Assembly (NCBI RefSeq): GCF_014196205.1
Contig: NZ_JACIDE010000016.1
Span: 1-64,000, forward strand
Direction: 5' to 3'
Length of the DNA: 64,000 nucleotides
Source: Anoxybacteroides voinovskiense
Lineage (GTDB): Bacteria > Bacillota > Bacilli > Bacillales > Anoxybacillaceae
The position numbers and the translations under genes are program-made. Shown one piece after another: positions 34,550 through 43,517 of the stretch. Position 1 is the first letter of the stretch. Each line of letters opens with the position of its first letter. The notes under the pieces were generated by a model. It had not been told where the DNA came from. It ran no database searches and worked only from the letters and a program-made list of their open reading frames with translations.

Positions 34550-35104
34550 ATGGAACAACAGATGATTGCGTTATTCCGAACATATGAACCATTTGCTTTT
34601 TTAATCAGTATCGCAACGAATGTCATCATTAGTATTTTAGGCGTTGTCCCGAGCGTCTTTCTCACTGCGGCTAACTTGGCGGTATTCGGTTTTTGGAAAG
34701 GCACTTTTGTATCGTTTGTCGGGGAAGCGGTTGGGGCGATTGTTTCTTTCGTTTTATATCGAAAAGGATTTCGCAAACTTTCGGAAACGAAATGGTTTTC
34801 CTATCCGAAAGTCAAACGTTTGCTTGCGGCAGAAGGGGTAGAAGCCTTTTCGCTTATTCTGTCTTTGCGTCTTCTTCCTTTTGTTCCGTCGGGATTTGTG
34901 ACGTTTGTGGCAGCGATCGGGCACACCTCCTTACTGATTTTTATCATTGCCAGCTCCATTGGAAAACTGCCAGCACTTTTGTTAGAGGCATATTCGGTGT
35001 ATCAAGTGATGAATTGGACATGGCAAGGGAAAGTGATATCGACTGTTTTTGCTGTTTTTTTATTTCTATTTACTTGGAAAAAAGTTGTTCAGAACAAGAC
35101 GTAA
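34550..35104 (+). CDS. VTT-domain (TVP38/DedA-like) membrane protein
   Basis: A 184-residue membrane protein with five to six helices. It has the VTT features: GVVPSVFLTAANLAVFG with a re-entrant loop, FVGEAVGAIVSFVLYRKGFR, and LRLLPFVPSGFVTFVAA with Arg and Pro in the family positions. Related proteins act in lipid movement or membrane homeostasis. The ATG follows the regulator stop with no gap, so it is cotranscribed with the two-component genes. Confidence 0.82.
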   Translation: MEQQMIALFRTYEPFAFLISIATNVIISILGVVPSVFLTAANLAVFGFWKGTFVSFVGEAVGAIVSFVLYRKGFRKLSETKWFSYPKVKRLLAAEGVEAFSLILSLRLLPFVPSGFVTFVAAIGHTSLLIFIIASSIGKLPALLLEAYSVYQVMNWTWQGKVISTVFAVFLFLFTWKKVVQNKT

Positions 35105-35161
35105 ACGCCCCATTACATCTTGCATATACAAAATCTACGTTTATACAAAGGAGAATCAATC

Positions 35162-36136
35162 ATGACAAAAATGACGAAAGCGATCATCATGACATCAGCC
35201 ATTTTTCTTCTAAGCGCTTGTTCCTCATCCAACGAAAAAGAGCAAGCCTTTATTACAAGCAAAGAACAAGCAAAATCGAATGTATCTGTTACTAATAATC
35301 CTTTCTTTCAAGAAAAAAAGGAAGGAAAGATCGAACATTTACACGGAATCGGTTACGCCGGTAACCAACATGCGGTTTACTTTGCGACACATGAAGGGTT
35401 ATTCGTTTACCAAAATAACAAATGGTATGAAGCGATTTCTAATAAGCATGATTATATGGGCTTTTCGGCTACAGACGACGGCTTTTATTCATCAGGGCAT
35501 CCGGAAGAAGGTTCATCGTTAGGAAATCCACTTGGTCTCGTGAAAAGTTTTGATAATGGACAAACATTGATGAATTTAGGATTTTATAAAGAATCTGATT
35601 TTCATTATATGACCGTTGGCTATAAAAGCCATACCATTTATGTAGTGAACCAAGAAGAAAATAAAACGCTCGGACAAGGGGTATTTTACAGTAAAGACGA
35701 CGGCAAAACGTGGTCGCCAAGTCAATTGAACGGCCTGCCGCAAACAGCAGCGGGAACGATTGCTGCCCACCCAACGGATGAAAAGATGGTTGGAATTAGT
35801 ACATCGGAAGGAATTTTTGTTTCAAGAGATAATGGGAATACGTTTGAACGGTTCACTCGAAAAATCAATACGACGACGTTTGCGTTCCAAGAAAAATCGA
35901 TTGTATTTGCAGCGGTAGAGAACGATAAGCCGATCCTCATCAAACAATCATTAGACACAAAACAAGAAGAAGTTCTTTCCGTTCCTGCATTGGATAAAAA
36001 AGATCATATTATGTATATCACCTCTAATCCAACAAATGACAACGAAATAGTGATTGCGACGATGAACGGGGATATTTTCATGACAAAAAATAACGGTGAA
36101 AGCTGGACAAAACTAGCATCGAAAGGGAAACTATAA
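35162..36136 (+). CDS. BNR/sortilin-repeat lipoprotein (F510_1955-like)
   Basis: A 324-residue lipoprotein (lipobox LLSAC, Cys20) with a beta-propeller of BNR/Asp-box repeats (SKDDGKTWSPSQL, SRDNGNTFERF, TKNNGESWTKL). I recall such lipoproteins beside copper and thiol-redox genes in Bacillaceae, annotated as glycosylhydrolase-like but without shown activity. AAAGGAG precedes ATG 35162. It is probably the last gene of the kinase operon; a strong terminator follows. Confidence 0.72.
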   Translation: MTKMTKAIIMTSAIFLLSACSSSNEKEQAFITSKEQAKSNVSVTNNPFFQEKKEGKIEHLHGIGYAGNQHAVYFATHEGLFVYQNNKWYEAISNKHDYMGFSATDDGFYSSGHPEEGSSLGNPLGLVKSFDNGQTLMNLGFYKESDFHYMTVGYKSHTIYVVNQEENKTLGQGVFYSKDDGKTWSPSQLNGLPQTAAGTIAAHPTDEKMVGISTSEGIFVSRDNGNTFERFTRKINTTTFAFQEKSIVFAAVENDKPILIKQSLDTKQEEVLSVPALDKKDHIMYITSNPTNDNEIVIATMNGDIFMTKNNGESWTKLASKGKL

Positions 36137-36165
36137 AAAGACATGCGGGTGCATGTCTTTTTGCT
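36137..36165 (+). terminator. Terminator after the BNR lipoprotein
   Basis: AAAAGACATGC, loop GGGT, GCATGTCTTTTT. Confidence 0.92.
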
Positions 36166-36184
36166 TACTGAAAATATATCGCTC

Positions 36185-36214
36185 CACAATTTCTGCAAAA
36201 TTCACTGCTACAAT
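36185..36214 (+). promoter_or_regulatory. Direct-repeat promoter, site 6
   Basis: CACAATTTCTG (36185) and CAAAATTCACT (36196), -10 TACAAT (36209-36214). It is 36 bp upstream of the CcdA-like gene. Confidence 0.65.
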
Positions 36215-36249
36215 ATAAGCATCAGATAAAGAAGAAGGTGAGAAGAAGG

Positions 36250-36978
36250 GTGTATTCGTTCTTGAGTCAAATCAGTAACTTTCTAAGTCAACCGTTTCTC
36301 AATATGGCAAATAGCATGACAGCGATTCCTATTTTGTCAGCCTTTCTTCTTGGCATCGTGGGAGCGATGGCTCCGTGTCAACTCACTGGTAATTTAGGAG
36401 CGATCACATTATACAGTAATCAGTCTTTGCAAAAAGGAATGGCTTGGAAAGAGTTGCTTTTATTTATTTTCGGTAAAATCGTTGCTTTTTCCGGTTTAGG
36501 CTTGATTGTCTGGCTCATGGGGAAAGAGATTCAAAGTACGCTAACATTGTATTTTCCGTGGTTAAGAAAGCTCATTGGTCCCATTCTCATTCTTGTAGGC
36601 TTATATTTGTTAGGGCTTTTTAAAATGTATTGGAACGTTACCTTGTTCAAAGTGCCTGAGAGATGGCGAAAAGGAAAAATCGGTTCGTTTTTCATGGGAT
36701 TTGGCTTTTCATTAGCTTTTTGTCCAACGATGTTTGTGCTGTTTTTTGTCACTCTCATGCCTCTCGTCTATTCAACGTCTTATGGGGTGCTATTACCGAG
36801 CATCTTTGCCGTTGGAACTTCTGTACCTGTTATTTTCTTTATCTTTGTCCTTTGGTACTTAGGATTTAGCGGCACTCTGATGAAAAAAGGAAGGCAGGTA
36901 GGGGGGATTGTTCAAAAAACAGCCGGAATCGTGCTGGTTTCACTTGGTATATTAGATACGATCACTTATTGGTTTTAA
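36250..36978 (+). CDS. CcdA/DsbD-like thiol membrane transporter
   Basis: About 242 residues with six helices and the two-cysteine layout of CcdA/UreH-type proteins: Cys43 in GAMAPCQLTGNLGA (first helix) and Cys158 in LAFCPTMF (fourth helix). Such pairs pass reducing power across the membrane to thioredoxin-like proteins outside; some relatives move metals. GTG 36250 gives better ribosome spacing than the in-frame GTG at 36238. It is followed by a SHOCT protein. Together with the TlpA fusion and CcdA it suggests a thiol-reducing relay. Confidence 0.72.
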   Translation: MYSFLSQISNFLSQPFLNMANSMTAIPILSAFLLGIVGAMAPCQLTGNLGAITLYSNQSLQKGMAWKELLLFIFGKIVAFSGLGLIVWLMGKEIQSTLTLYFPWLRKLIGPILILVGLYLLGLFKMYWNVTLFKVPERWRKGKIGSFFMGFGFSLAFCPTMFVLFFVTLMPLVYSTSYGVLLPSIFAVGTSVPVIFFIFVLWYLGFSGTLMKKGRQVGGIVQKTAGIVLVSLGILDTITYWF

Positions 36979-36996
36979 AGTTAGGAGGGAAACTCA

Positions 36997-37194
36997 ATGA
37001 TGTTTGGCGGTTCTTTCATGATGGTTGGGATCATGTTCTTTTGGGTTGTATTAACCGTTGTTGGCTTTTATCTCTTATATCGTTTTATCAATGATCGTAA
37101 AGAAGAACTCTCTCCGCTGGAAATCTTGAAAATGAGGCTAGCCAAAGGAGAGATTTCTTTAGACGAATTTGAACAGTTATCCAAAAAATTGTAG
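36997..37194 (+). CDS. SHOCT-domain small membrane protein
   Basis: A 65-residue protein: N-terminal membrane helix (MMFGGSFMMVGIMFFWVVLT) and a C-terminal SHOCT motif (LEILKMRLAKGEISLDEFEQL). AGGAGGGAAA is upstream. SHOCT tails are short helical oligomerisation modules common in small bacterial membrane proteins; the role is unknown. It is in an operon with the CcdA-like gene. Confidence 0.85.
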   Translation: MMFGGSFMMVGIMFFWVVLTVVGFYLLYRFINDRKEELSPLEILKMRLAKGEISLDEFEQLSKKL

Positions 37195-37258
37195 TCGTTA
37201 TATTATACAGGAGATGCGATTTACTATTGCTCCCCCCTTTTTTCATTTCATAGATGAA

Positions 37259-37296
37259 GGAAGTTGTTGATTACATTGTCAACAACTTCTTTTTAT
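37259..37296 (+). terminator. Terminator after the SHOCT gene
   Basis: GAAGTTGTTGA (37259-37269) pairs with TCAACAACTTC (37279-37289), then TTTTTAT. The T run is also the target site of the repeat element. Confidence 0.85.
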
Positions 37297-37552
37297 CATG
37301 CGTGTTGATTAACCAATAAAAACAAGTTGACATCACCCTATTCCTAGCTTTTCTGCCGTAGTCGGCTAAGCTAGCTTGCCGACTGGGCATGCTGTACGCA
37401 TGCCCTCCTCGAACAATGAACGCTTTGCGGGCAAATGACATTTGCCCGCCGGCGTTCTTGTTCGAGGGAAGAGGCAGAAAAGCTTGTGTTCAGCCATATG
37501 ATTCTGTGTTTTTTAGTAAAATAGTGGATAATCAACACTCGTGTCTTTTTAT
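37288..37552 (+). mobile_element. Complete 247-bp inverted-repeat element (MITE-like), copy A
   Basis: Terminal inverted repeats CATGCGTGTTGATTAACCA (37297-37315) and TGGATAATCAACACTCGTG (37525-37543) flanked by a 9-bp target duplication TCTTTTTAT (37288-37296, 37544-37552). It has no gene inside. The interior folds as an outer stem (AGCTTTTCTGCC with GGCAGAAAAGCT) enclosing hairpin arms, including a large one centred on GCGGGCAAATG-A-CATTTGCCCGC. It needs a transposase from elsewhere. Confidence 0.88.
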
Positions 37553-37555
37553 CTC

Positions 37556-37585
37556 CATAATAAATTCATATTTTTTCTTTATAAT
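37556..37585 (+). promoter_or_regulatory. Direct-repeat promoter, site 8
   Basis: CATAATAAATT (37556) and CATATTTTTTC (37567), -10 TATAAT (37580-37585). It starts three bases after the target duplication of element A and drives the TlpA fusion. Confidence 0.65.
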
Positions 37586-37619
37586 AAGCCAACTACATAA
37601 AATTTTGGAGGGATGCGTA

Positions 37620-38858
37620 TTGCAATTCGGCAATATTGTAGTTCAAGGCGAAAATCTTTTGCTCGTAAGCGGCTTACTGATTAGTTATGTCATGTTTTAT
37701 TACGGTATTAAGATATTAAAAATAGAACGAAACATCATGGATTTAATTTTGAACAGTTTTATTAACGGTGTACTCATTTGGAAATTTAGTTATGTCGTTT
37801 TACATCCGAATTCAGTTTTACAAAATCCGATGACAATCCTTTATTTTAACGGGGGATATGTTGGCATTAGTATGGCGATTGTTTTTATCACCATCTATAC
37901 TTGGTTATACGTAAAAAAGCAAAATATTCCTGTGGCTTCTTATACGCGGGCAATGGTTCCAGTATATTTTGGCTATTTTAGTACTTTTGCATCGATCCGG
38001 GTAATGGAAAATTCAGAAAATTATTTCATCATTTTGCAAGCAATAGTAGCGATTTGTTTTTTTATAGTAGCATCACGAGTCAAAACTCAAAAAACTTTAT
38101 TGCACCTTCTTATATGGTTCCATCTCATCCAATTCGAACTAGCCTTGTATAAAAAATATTTTGTAAATACAGTAATCATATCAAAAGAAGTGTGGTTGTA
38201 TGGCTCTCTCGTTATCGCTTTTATATGTATTTCATATTGGTTAGAGAGGCGAGAAAGAGAAGTGGTTCTTGAGGAAGGGAATAAAGGACGGAGAAATGCA
38301 ATCAATCAACTCGCTTTAGGTGTGATGATGGCAAGTATTGCTGTAGCTTCTATTTTTAACAATCAACAGGAAGCAGGAAAGATCAAACCAAAGCCGACCG
38401 TGTCTACTTCATTGGATTCGGAAAAAATCGGAACGAATAAAGGAGAAGTTGCCCCGGATTTTGAATTACTTTCAATTACAGGGGATAAAATAAAATTGTT
38501 TGATTTGCGTGGAAAAACGGTGATATTGAATTTTTGGGCTACTTGGTGTCCCCCTTGCAGAGCTGAAATGCCAGAAATGCAAAAGTTCTACGAAAACAAT
38601 AAAAATAACAATGTAGAAATTTTGGCAGTCAACTTAACGAATAGCGAACGAGGTCCTGATGCGGTGAACGATTTTGTGAAAAATAAGGGAGTGACATTTA
38701 AAGTTGTTCTTGATGAGCAAGGGGAAATTGGAAATCTATACGGTGCAATAACGATCCCCACTTCGTATATCATCGATAAAAACGGGGTTATTAGAGATAA
38801 GTATATAGGTCCTATGTCTTATGAAACGATGGATCGCATGATCTCGAATATTCAATAA
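37620..38858 (+). CDS. Polytopic membrane protein fused to a TlpA/ResA thioredoxin
   Basis: A 412-residue fusion. Residues about 1-235 contain seven to eight membrane helices, with a weak Lgt-like look (LYFNGGYVGISMAIVF). A linker and one more helix lead to an extracytoplasmic TlpA/ResA domain (about 275-412): APDFELLSITGDKIKLFDLRG, NFWATWCPPC with Cys310 and Cys313, and the cis-Pro loop AITIPTSYIID. It should reduce disulfides outside the membrane, fed by CcdA. TTG 37620 follows GGAGGG by seven bases; a longer in-frame extension lies inside element A and is not coding. The first module is not identified with confidence. Confidence 0.78.
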   Translation: MQFGNIVVQGENLLLVSGLLISYVMFYYGIKILKIERNIMDLILNSFINGVLIWKFSYVVLHPNSVLQNPMTILYFNGGYVGISMAIVFITIYTWLYVKKQNIPVASYTRAMVPVYFGYFSTFASIRVMENSENYFIILQAIVAICFFIVASRVKTQKTLLHLLIWFHLIQFELALYKKYFVNTVIISKEVWLYGSLVIAFICISYWLERREREVVLEEGNKGRRNAINQLALGVMMASIAVASIFNNQQEAGKIKPKPTVSTSLDSEKIGTNKGEVAPDFELLSITGDKIKLFDLRGKTVILNFWATWCPPCRAEMPEMQKFYENNKNNNVEILAVNLTNSERGPDAVNDFVKNKGVTFKVVLDEQGEIGNLYGAITIPTSYIIDKNGVIRDKYIGPMSYETMDRMISNIQ

Positions 38859-38877
38859 AAATTAAATAACGATCCCT

Positions 38878-38920
38878 CCTGAGTGGATAATAACAAAAAT
38901 TGTTACTATTCACTCAAGGG
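38878..38920. terminator. Bidirectional terminator
   Basis: TGAGTGGATAATAAC pairs with GTTACTATTCACTCA (one mismatch) between the convergent TlpA fusion and ccdA. Confidence 0.7.
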
Positions 38921-38935
38921 GATTTCGGGAGTATA

Positions 38936-39643
38936 TTAAAAACCTGTGAACCCACCAAACAAACCTGTAAAAAAGATAATGATCTTTGTCATCCAATCAA
39001 AAAACAGCATAATTCCCATGATAATCATAAGAACTCCTCCGACTTTGACGATGACAGCGTTGTATCTTTTTATCCAATTCAACTTGCTGATAAAAAATGA
39101 CATGATGAAAAAAGGCACGGCAAACCCTAATACATATGCGAACATGTACAACATGGCTGCACTCGGTTTGGTAGCGGCTAACGCGATCACTGATACAAGA
39201 ATTGGACCTGTGCAGGGAGTCCAGCCCGCTGCGAATCCTATTCCGATTAAAATAGAGCCAAAATAACCGGAAGGCTTGTTGCGGAAAACTAACCGTTTAT
39301 CTTTCATCATAAAGGAAGGTGAAAATACACCTAAAATGACGAGACCAAAAAAGATAATGAACAAGGCGCTAATTTGTCTGATTAAATCTTGGTAATTAAC
39401 GAATAATTTTCCTATTACAGAAGTCCCAAAACCAATAGCGATGAAGATGACGGAAAAACCGAGCAAGAAAAAGAATGTATGGAGTATTGCGCGTTTTTGA
39501 AGCATCCCATTCTCTTTCTTTATTTCATCAACGGATACTCCAGTAATGTAAGATAAAAAAGCTGGATATAGTGGTAAACAACAAGGGGATATAAAAGACA
39601 GCAATCCCGCTCCGAAAGCTAGAAATACATTGATATCGTTCAT
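38936..39643 (-). CDS. ccdA: Cytochrome c biogenesis protein CcdA
   Basis: A 235-residue, six-helix protein with [19 protein letters not shown] in the first helix and [18 protein letters not shown] in the fourth, each carrying the redox cysteine of CcdA/DsbD. It carries electrons from cytoplasmic thioredoxin to extracytoplasmic TlpA/ResA proteins, here most likely the convergent TlpA fusion. The ATG at 39643 has GAGAGGAT upstream and a direct-repeat promoter of the island regulon. Confidence 0.93.
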   Translation of the reverse strand: MNDINVFLAFGAGLLSFISPCCLPLYPAFLSYITGVSVDEIKKENGMLQKRAILHTFFFLLGFSVIFIAIGFGTSVIGKLFVNYQDLIRQISALFIIFFGLVILGVFSPSFMMKDKRLVFRNKPSGYFGSILIGIGFAAGWTPCTGPILVSVIALAATKPSAAMLYMFAYVLGFAVPFFIMSFFISKLNWIKRYNAVIVKVGGVLMIIMGIMLFFDWMTKIIIFFTGLFGGFTGF

Positions 39644-39679
39644 ATTGATCGATCCTCTCTCTTCAATCTTAATAACGAT

Positions 39680-39709
39680 ACTGTAAAATAAAATTGTGAA
39701 TTTTTTGTG
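39680..39709 (-). promoter_or_regulatory. Direct-repeat promoter, site 7
   Basis: On the minus strand CACAAAAAATT (from 39709) and CACAATTTTAT (from 39698), -10 TACAGT (39685-39680), leading to ccdA. Confidence 0.6.
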
Positions 39710-39778
39710 GAAAATGGGATTTTTCCTACTTAGTGTTTATTATGGCTTGTTGGCGAACATGATTGTAAGATGTCCTAG

Positions 39779-39807
39779 TTGCGTTTCATACCCATTACCG
39801 GTATAAT
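39779..39807 (+). promoter_or_regulatory. CsoR-type promoter/operator
   Basis: -35 TTGCGT (39779-39784), 17-bp spacer, -10 TATAAT (39802-39807). Between and overlapping them is ATACCCATTACCGGTAT (39788-39804), a GC-cored inverted repeat like known CsoR operators. It controls csoR-copA-copZ and differs from the direct-repeat promoters around it. Confidence 0.75.
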
Positions 39808-39829
39808 GTAATTGAAGGGGTGATGTTTG

Positions 39830-40141
39830 ATGAACCATTGTGAAGATCAACATATGGATAAAAAAATGGTTCCACGAACGGAACAGGAAATCGAAAGCAT
39901 TATTAAGCGCTTGAAGCGCATTGAAGGACAAGTGCGCGGGGTGCAAAAAATGGTCGAAGACAATCGGTATTGCATCGATATTTTAGTGCAAATCTCTGCA
40001 ATCACGGCCGCGTTAAATAAAGTCGGATTGAGTTTGTTAGAACGCCATGTCAGCCATTGTGTGTCGAAAGCGATCCGCGAAGGAAGCGGAGAAGAATCCA
40101 TTCGTGAGCTAATGGAGGTCATTAATCAATTTTCGAAGTAA
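39830..40141 (+). CDS. csoR: Copper-sensing repressor CsoR
   Basis: A 103-residue all-helical CsoR/RcnR-type repressor: [26 protein letters not shown] and [14 protein letters not shown] supply the Cys-His-Cys Cu(I) site. Cu(I) releases it from DNA and allows copA-copZ expression. ATG 39830 follows an AAGGGGTGATG ribosome region. It lies 14 bases upstream of copA, under a CsoR-type operator. Confidence 0.93.
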   Translation: MNHCEDQHMDKKMVPRTEQEIESIIKRLKRIEGQVRGVQKMVEDNRYCIDILVQISAITAALNKVGLSLLERHVSHCVSKAIREGSGEESIRELMEVINQFSK

Positions 40142-40155
40142 GGGAGGGGAAATGG

Positions 40156-42543
40156 ATGCGAACGGTGACACTGAAGGTGACCGGCATGACATGTGCCGCC
40201 TGTTCTGCCCGCATTGAAAAAGTGTTGAATAAAATGGACGGTGTAGAAGCAACGGTCAATTTAGCGATGGAAAAAGCGACCGTTCAATACGACCCGAATA
40301 AATATAGCCTTGCCGATATTGAAGCGAAAATTGAAAAGTTAGGGTATGGCGTTGCGACAGAAAAAGTGACGCTCGATATTGAAGGCATGACATGTGCGGC
40401 ATGTGCGACACGGATTGAAAAAGGATTGCATCGGATGGAGGGCGTGACAAGCGCTACGGTGAATTTAGCGACAAACAGTGCGGTGGTCGAATATAAAGAA
40501 GGCGTAACGTCGGTCGAAGACATTTTAGAGAAAATCAAAAAGCTTGGGTACAAAGGGCAAATTCGAAACGAAGAACAAGACGATGCTGGCCGGAAAGAAG
40601 AGCGGCTTAAACAAAAACAACGGCAACTCGCCATTTCCATCATCTTATCGTTGCCGCTACTTTATACGATGGTTGCCCATATGCCGTTTGATATAGGCTT
40701 GCCGATGCCGCATTTGCTGATGAATCCGTGGTTCCAGCTTCTTTTAGCTACACCGGTTCAGTTCTACATCGGCGGTCCTTTCTATGTCGGGGCGTACCGG
40801 GCGTTACGAAATAAGAGCGCGAACATGGACGTCCTAGTGGCGCTTGGAACATCGGCCGCGTACTTTTACAGCTTGTACGAAGCTTTTCGGACACTTGGGA
40901 ATCCTGAATATATGCCAAGATTATATTTTGAAACGAGTGCCGTCTTGATTACGCTTGTGCTTGTCGGAAAATACTTTGAGGCTCTTGCGAAAGGGCGAAC
41001 AACAGAAGCGATTTCAAAGCTACTTAGCCTGCAGGCAAAAGAAGCTACTGTCATTCGTAATGGGGAAGAAATAAAAGTTCCGCTCGAAGAAGTGATGATC
41101 GGGGATACGATTATTGTTAAGCCAGGAGAAAAAATCCCGGTAGACGGTACTGTCATCGCCGGAGCATCTTCCGTAGACGAATCGATGATTACCGGTGAAT
41201 CGATTCCGGTTGATAAGAAGGAAGGCGACTATGTGATCGGGGCAACCATCAATACAAATGGTGTGCTGACCATTCGCGCAGAAAAAGTAGGGAAAGATAC
41301 AGCACTCGCCAATATCATTAAAATCGTCGAAGAGGCGCAAGGTTCGAAAGCTCCGATTCAGCGAATGGCCGATGTCATCTCAGGTATTTTCGTACCGATT
41401 GTTGTAGGAATTGCTATCGTTGCATTCATTATATGGTACTTCTTTGTTGCGCCGGGTGATTTGGCAAAAGCGCTTGAAGTGGCCATCGCCGTTCTCGTCA
41501 TTGCGTGTCCTTGTGCGCTCGGTCTTGCCACGCCGACATCGATTATGGTCGGTACAGGCAAAGGGGCAGAACAAGGGATTCTCTTTAAAGGAGGTGAGTA
41601 CCTAGAGGGAACGCATAAAATCAACGCGGTCTTACTCGATAAAACAGGAACAGTGACAAAAGGAAAACCGGAAGTGACAGATGTGTTACAATTCCAAGAA
41701 AACATGCTTGACTATGCCGTTTCAGCCGAGAGCGCTTCGGAACATCCGTTGGCTCATGCGATTGTCGAATACGGGAAGAAACAAGCGATTTCGATGAAGC
41801 CATTGGAGCACTTCTCCGCCATTACCGGCCACGGAATTGAAGCTGTCATTGACGGAAAAAGCATCCTTATTGGAACGCGAAAATTGATGAAGGAACGCTC
41901 TGTAGCGATTTCTGTGCATGAAGATAAAATGGTAGAGCTTGAAAAACAAGGGAAAACAGTGATGCTCGTTGCCATCGATGGACAGCTTGCCGGCATCATT
42001 GCTGTCGCGGATACAGTAAAAGAAAGCTCCAAAGAAGCGATTCAAACATTAAAACAAATGGGCATCGACGTGTATATGGTAACGGGAGACAACAAACGAA
42101 CAGCCGAAGCAATCGCGAAACAAGTCAGCATTGAACACGTATACTCGGAAGTGCTTCCAGAAGACAAAGCGAACATCGTGGAGGATTTGCAAAAACAAGG
42201 AAAACGAGTCGCGATGGTCGGCGATGGCATTAACGACGCTCCAGCTCTTGCGAAAGCGGATATTGGGATGGCGATTGGCACAGGAGCAGATGTCGCGATC
42301 GAAACGGCCGATGTTACCTTGGTCGGCGGGGATTTAGCGCATATCCCGAAAGCGATTGAGTTAAGCCGCAAAACAATGAAAAACATTCGGCAAAATCTGT
42401 TCTGGGCGTTGTTCTATAATACAGTTGGCATTCCTGTAGCCGCTCTCGGATTATTGGAACCATGGATCGCTGGGGCAGCGATGGCATTTAGCTCTGTATC
42501 CGTTGTGACAAACGCGCTTCGTTTGAAACGCGTGAAAATATAA
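40156..42543 (+). CDS. copA: Copper-exporting P1B-ATPase CopA
   Basis: A 795-residue copper pump. Two N-terminal heavy-metal domains have CAAC motifs (Cys13/16 and Cys80/83). The membrane metal site is CPC (Cys451, Cys453) and the phosphorylated Asp495 is in [13 protein letters not shown] (nucleotide binding), [10 protein letters not shown] and a C-terminal pair of helices complete the family pattern. It exports Cu(I) from the cytoplasm. GGAGGGGAAATG gives a clear start. It is coupled with csoR and copZ. Confidence 0.95.
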   Translation: MRTVTLKVTGMTCAACSARIEKVLNKMDGVEATVNLAMEKATVQYDPNKYSLADIEAKIEKLGYGVATEKVTLDIEGMTCAACATRIEKGLHRMEGVTSATVNLATNSAVVEYKEGVTSVEDILEKIKKLGYKGQIRNEEQDDAGRKEERLKQKQRQLAISIILSLPLLYTMVAHMPFDIGLPMPHLLMNPWFQLLLATPVQFYIGGPFYVGAYRALRNKSANMDVLVALGTSAAYFYSLYEAFRTLGNPEYMPRLYFETSAVLITLVLVGKYFEALAKGRTTEAISKLLSLQAKEATVIRNGEEIKVPLEEVMIGDTIIVKPGEKIPVDGTVIAGASSVDESMITGESIPVDKKEGDYVIGATINTNGVLTIRAEKVGKDTALANIIKIVEEAQGSKAPIQRMADVISGIFVPIVVGIAIVAFIIWYFFVAPGDLAKALEVAIAVLVIACPCALGLATPTSIMVGTGKGAEQGILFKGGEYLEGTHKINAVLLDKTGTVTKGKPEVTDVLQFQENMLDYAVSAESASEHPLAHAIVEYGKKQAISMKPLEHFSAITGHGIEAVIDGKSILIGTRKLMKERSVAISVHEDKMVELEKQGKTVMLVAIDGQLAGIIAVADTVKESSKEAIQTLKQMGIDVYMVTGDNKRTAEAIAKQVSIEHVYSEVLPEDKANIVEDLQKQGKRVAMVGDGINDAPALAKADIGMAIGTGADVAIETADVTLVGGDLAHIPKAIELSRKTMKNIRQNLFWALFYNTVGIPVAALGLLEPWIAGAAMAFSSVSVVTNALRLKRVKI

Positions 42544-42561
42544 ACATTTAAGGAGGAATGG

Positions 42562-42768
42562 ATGATGACGATTACATTACAAGTACAAGGAATGACATGC
42601 GGACATTGCAAAGCAGCGGTGACGAACGCCCTTCAAGCATTGGATGGCGTTAGCCGTGTAGAGGTGCATTTGCAAGAAGGTACGGTCGATGTCGAGTATG
42701 ATGAAACAAAGGTTAGCGTAGAAAAAATGAAAGAAGCGATTGAAGAGCAAGGATATGATGTGAAGTAA
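42562..42768 (+). CDS. copZ: Copper chaperone CopZ
   Basis: A 68-residue single HMA domain with GMTCGHCKAAVTNAL; the CxxC cysteines bind Cu(I) for delivery to CopA. Two adjacent ATGs (42562, 42565) follow AGGAGGA. Third gene of the csoR-copA-copZ unit. Confidence 0.95.
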   Translation: MMTITLQVQGMTCGHCKAAVTNALQALDGVSRVEVHLQEGTVDVEYDETKVSVEKMKEAIEEQGYDVK

Positions 42769-42777
42769 GGAGAGAGA

Positions 42778-42812
42778 GGGTGTCCCGAAAAGAATCGGGC
42801 ACCCCTTTTCAA
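42778..42812 (+). terminator. Terminator after copZ
   Basis: GGGTGTCCCGA pairs with TCGGGCACCC, followed by CTTTT. Confidence 0.85.
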
Positions 42813-42883
42813 TAGCGCAAATTTTTTTTCACCGAGATGTTATAATGAAAATAGCAGATACGAAGAAAAAGGTGGTGATTCAT

Positions 42884-43189
42884 TTGTTATCACAACAAGA
42901 CATACTTCGTGAAATGTCAAAAAATTTAGATATATGGAGCAAAAAGTATGGCGTAAAGCGAATCGGGTTATTTGGTTCGTACAGTCGTGGAGAACAAAGG
43001 GAATCGAGTGACATTGATGTGTTAGTAGAATTTATGGATGATGCAGTGACGTTTGATCATTATATGGAGTTGAAACTGAGTTTGGAAGATCATTTTCAAA
43101 AACCGGTAGATTTAGTGATTGTAGATGATATTAAGCCGGCATTAAAGCCAATTATTTTAAGGAGTGCTAAGTATGCAGAGAGAGCCTAG
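42884..43189 (+). CDS. MNT-domain nucleotidyltransferase antitoxin (MntA-like)
   Basis: A 101-residue minimal nucleotidyltransferase: GLFGSYSRGEQRESSDIDVLVEF has the GSX10DXD catalytic motif and VDLVIVDD the third acidic position. In MNT/HEPN pairs this protein AMPylates and silences the HEPN toxin. I chose TTG 42884 because GGTGGTG lies just upstream; ATG 42845 overlaps the likely -10 (TATAAT). It overlaps the HEPN gene by 17 bases. Confidence 0.85.
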   Translation: MLSQQDILREMSKNLDIWSKKYGVKRIGLFGSYSRGEQRESSDIDVLVEFMDDAVTFDHYMELKLSLEDHFQKPVDLVIVDDIKPALKPIILRSAKYAERA

Positions 43190-43517
43190 TGTTTTTTTAC
43201 AAGACATTTTGGTCGCTGCAGAAAAAATTGAGAAGTACACCCAAGGGCTTTCTTATGATGACTTTCTAGATAATGACTTAATATCAGATGCGGTCATTAA
43301 AAACATATTAGTAATCGGAGAAGCAGCAAAAAACATTCCAAACGAAATGAGACAGGCATCCCCACATATCGAATGGAGAAAGATGGCTGGCATGAGGGAT
43401 ATGATGATTCACGGTTATTTCTCTATTAATTACCGAATTGTTTGGGATGTTGTCCAAAATAAAATCCCTAAGCTAAAGCAACATATTAAGCAATTGCTAA
43501 ATGAGAGAGAGATTTAA
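43173..43517 (+). CDS. HEPN-domain RNase toxin (HepT-like)
   Basis: A 114-residue HEPN protein with the helical pattern and GMRDMMIHGYFSINYRIVW, holding the RX4-6H active motif (RDMMIH) and the Tyr next to it that is the AMPylation target in HepT. AAGGAG lies eight bases before ATG 43173. It pairs with the MNT antitoxin. The pair sits between the copper ATPase unit and the multicopper oxidase. Confidence 0.87.
   Translation: MQREPSVFLQDILVAAEKIEKYTQGLSYDDFLDNDLISDAVIKNILVIGEAAKNIPNEMRQASPHIEWRKMAGMRDMMIHGYFSINYRIVWDVVQNKIPKLKQHIKQLLNEREI

Noticed and set aside
37389-37619. N-terminal extension of the TlpA fusion
   Set aside because: It is translated element sequence; the same residues appear at other element copies in unrelated contexts, and a good ribosome site precedes TTG 37620.
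42845-42883. Upstream ATG start for the MNT antitoxin
   Set aside because: The ATG overlaps the probable -10 TATAAT, and a ribosome site fits TTG 42884.
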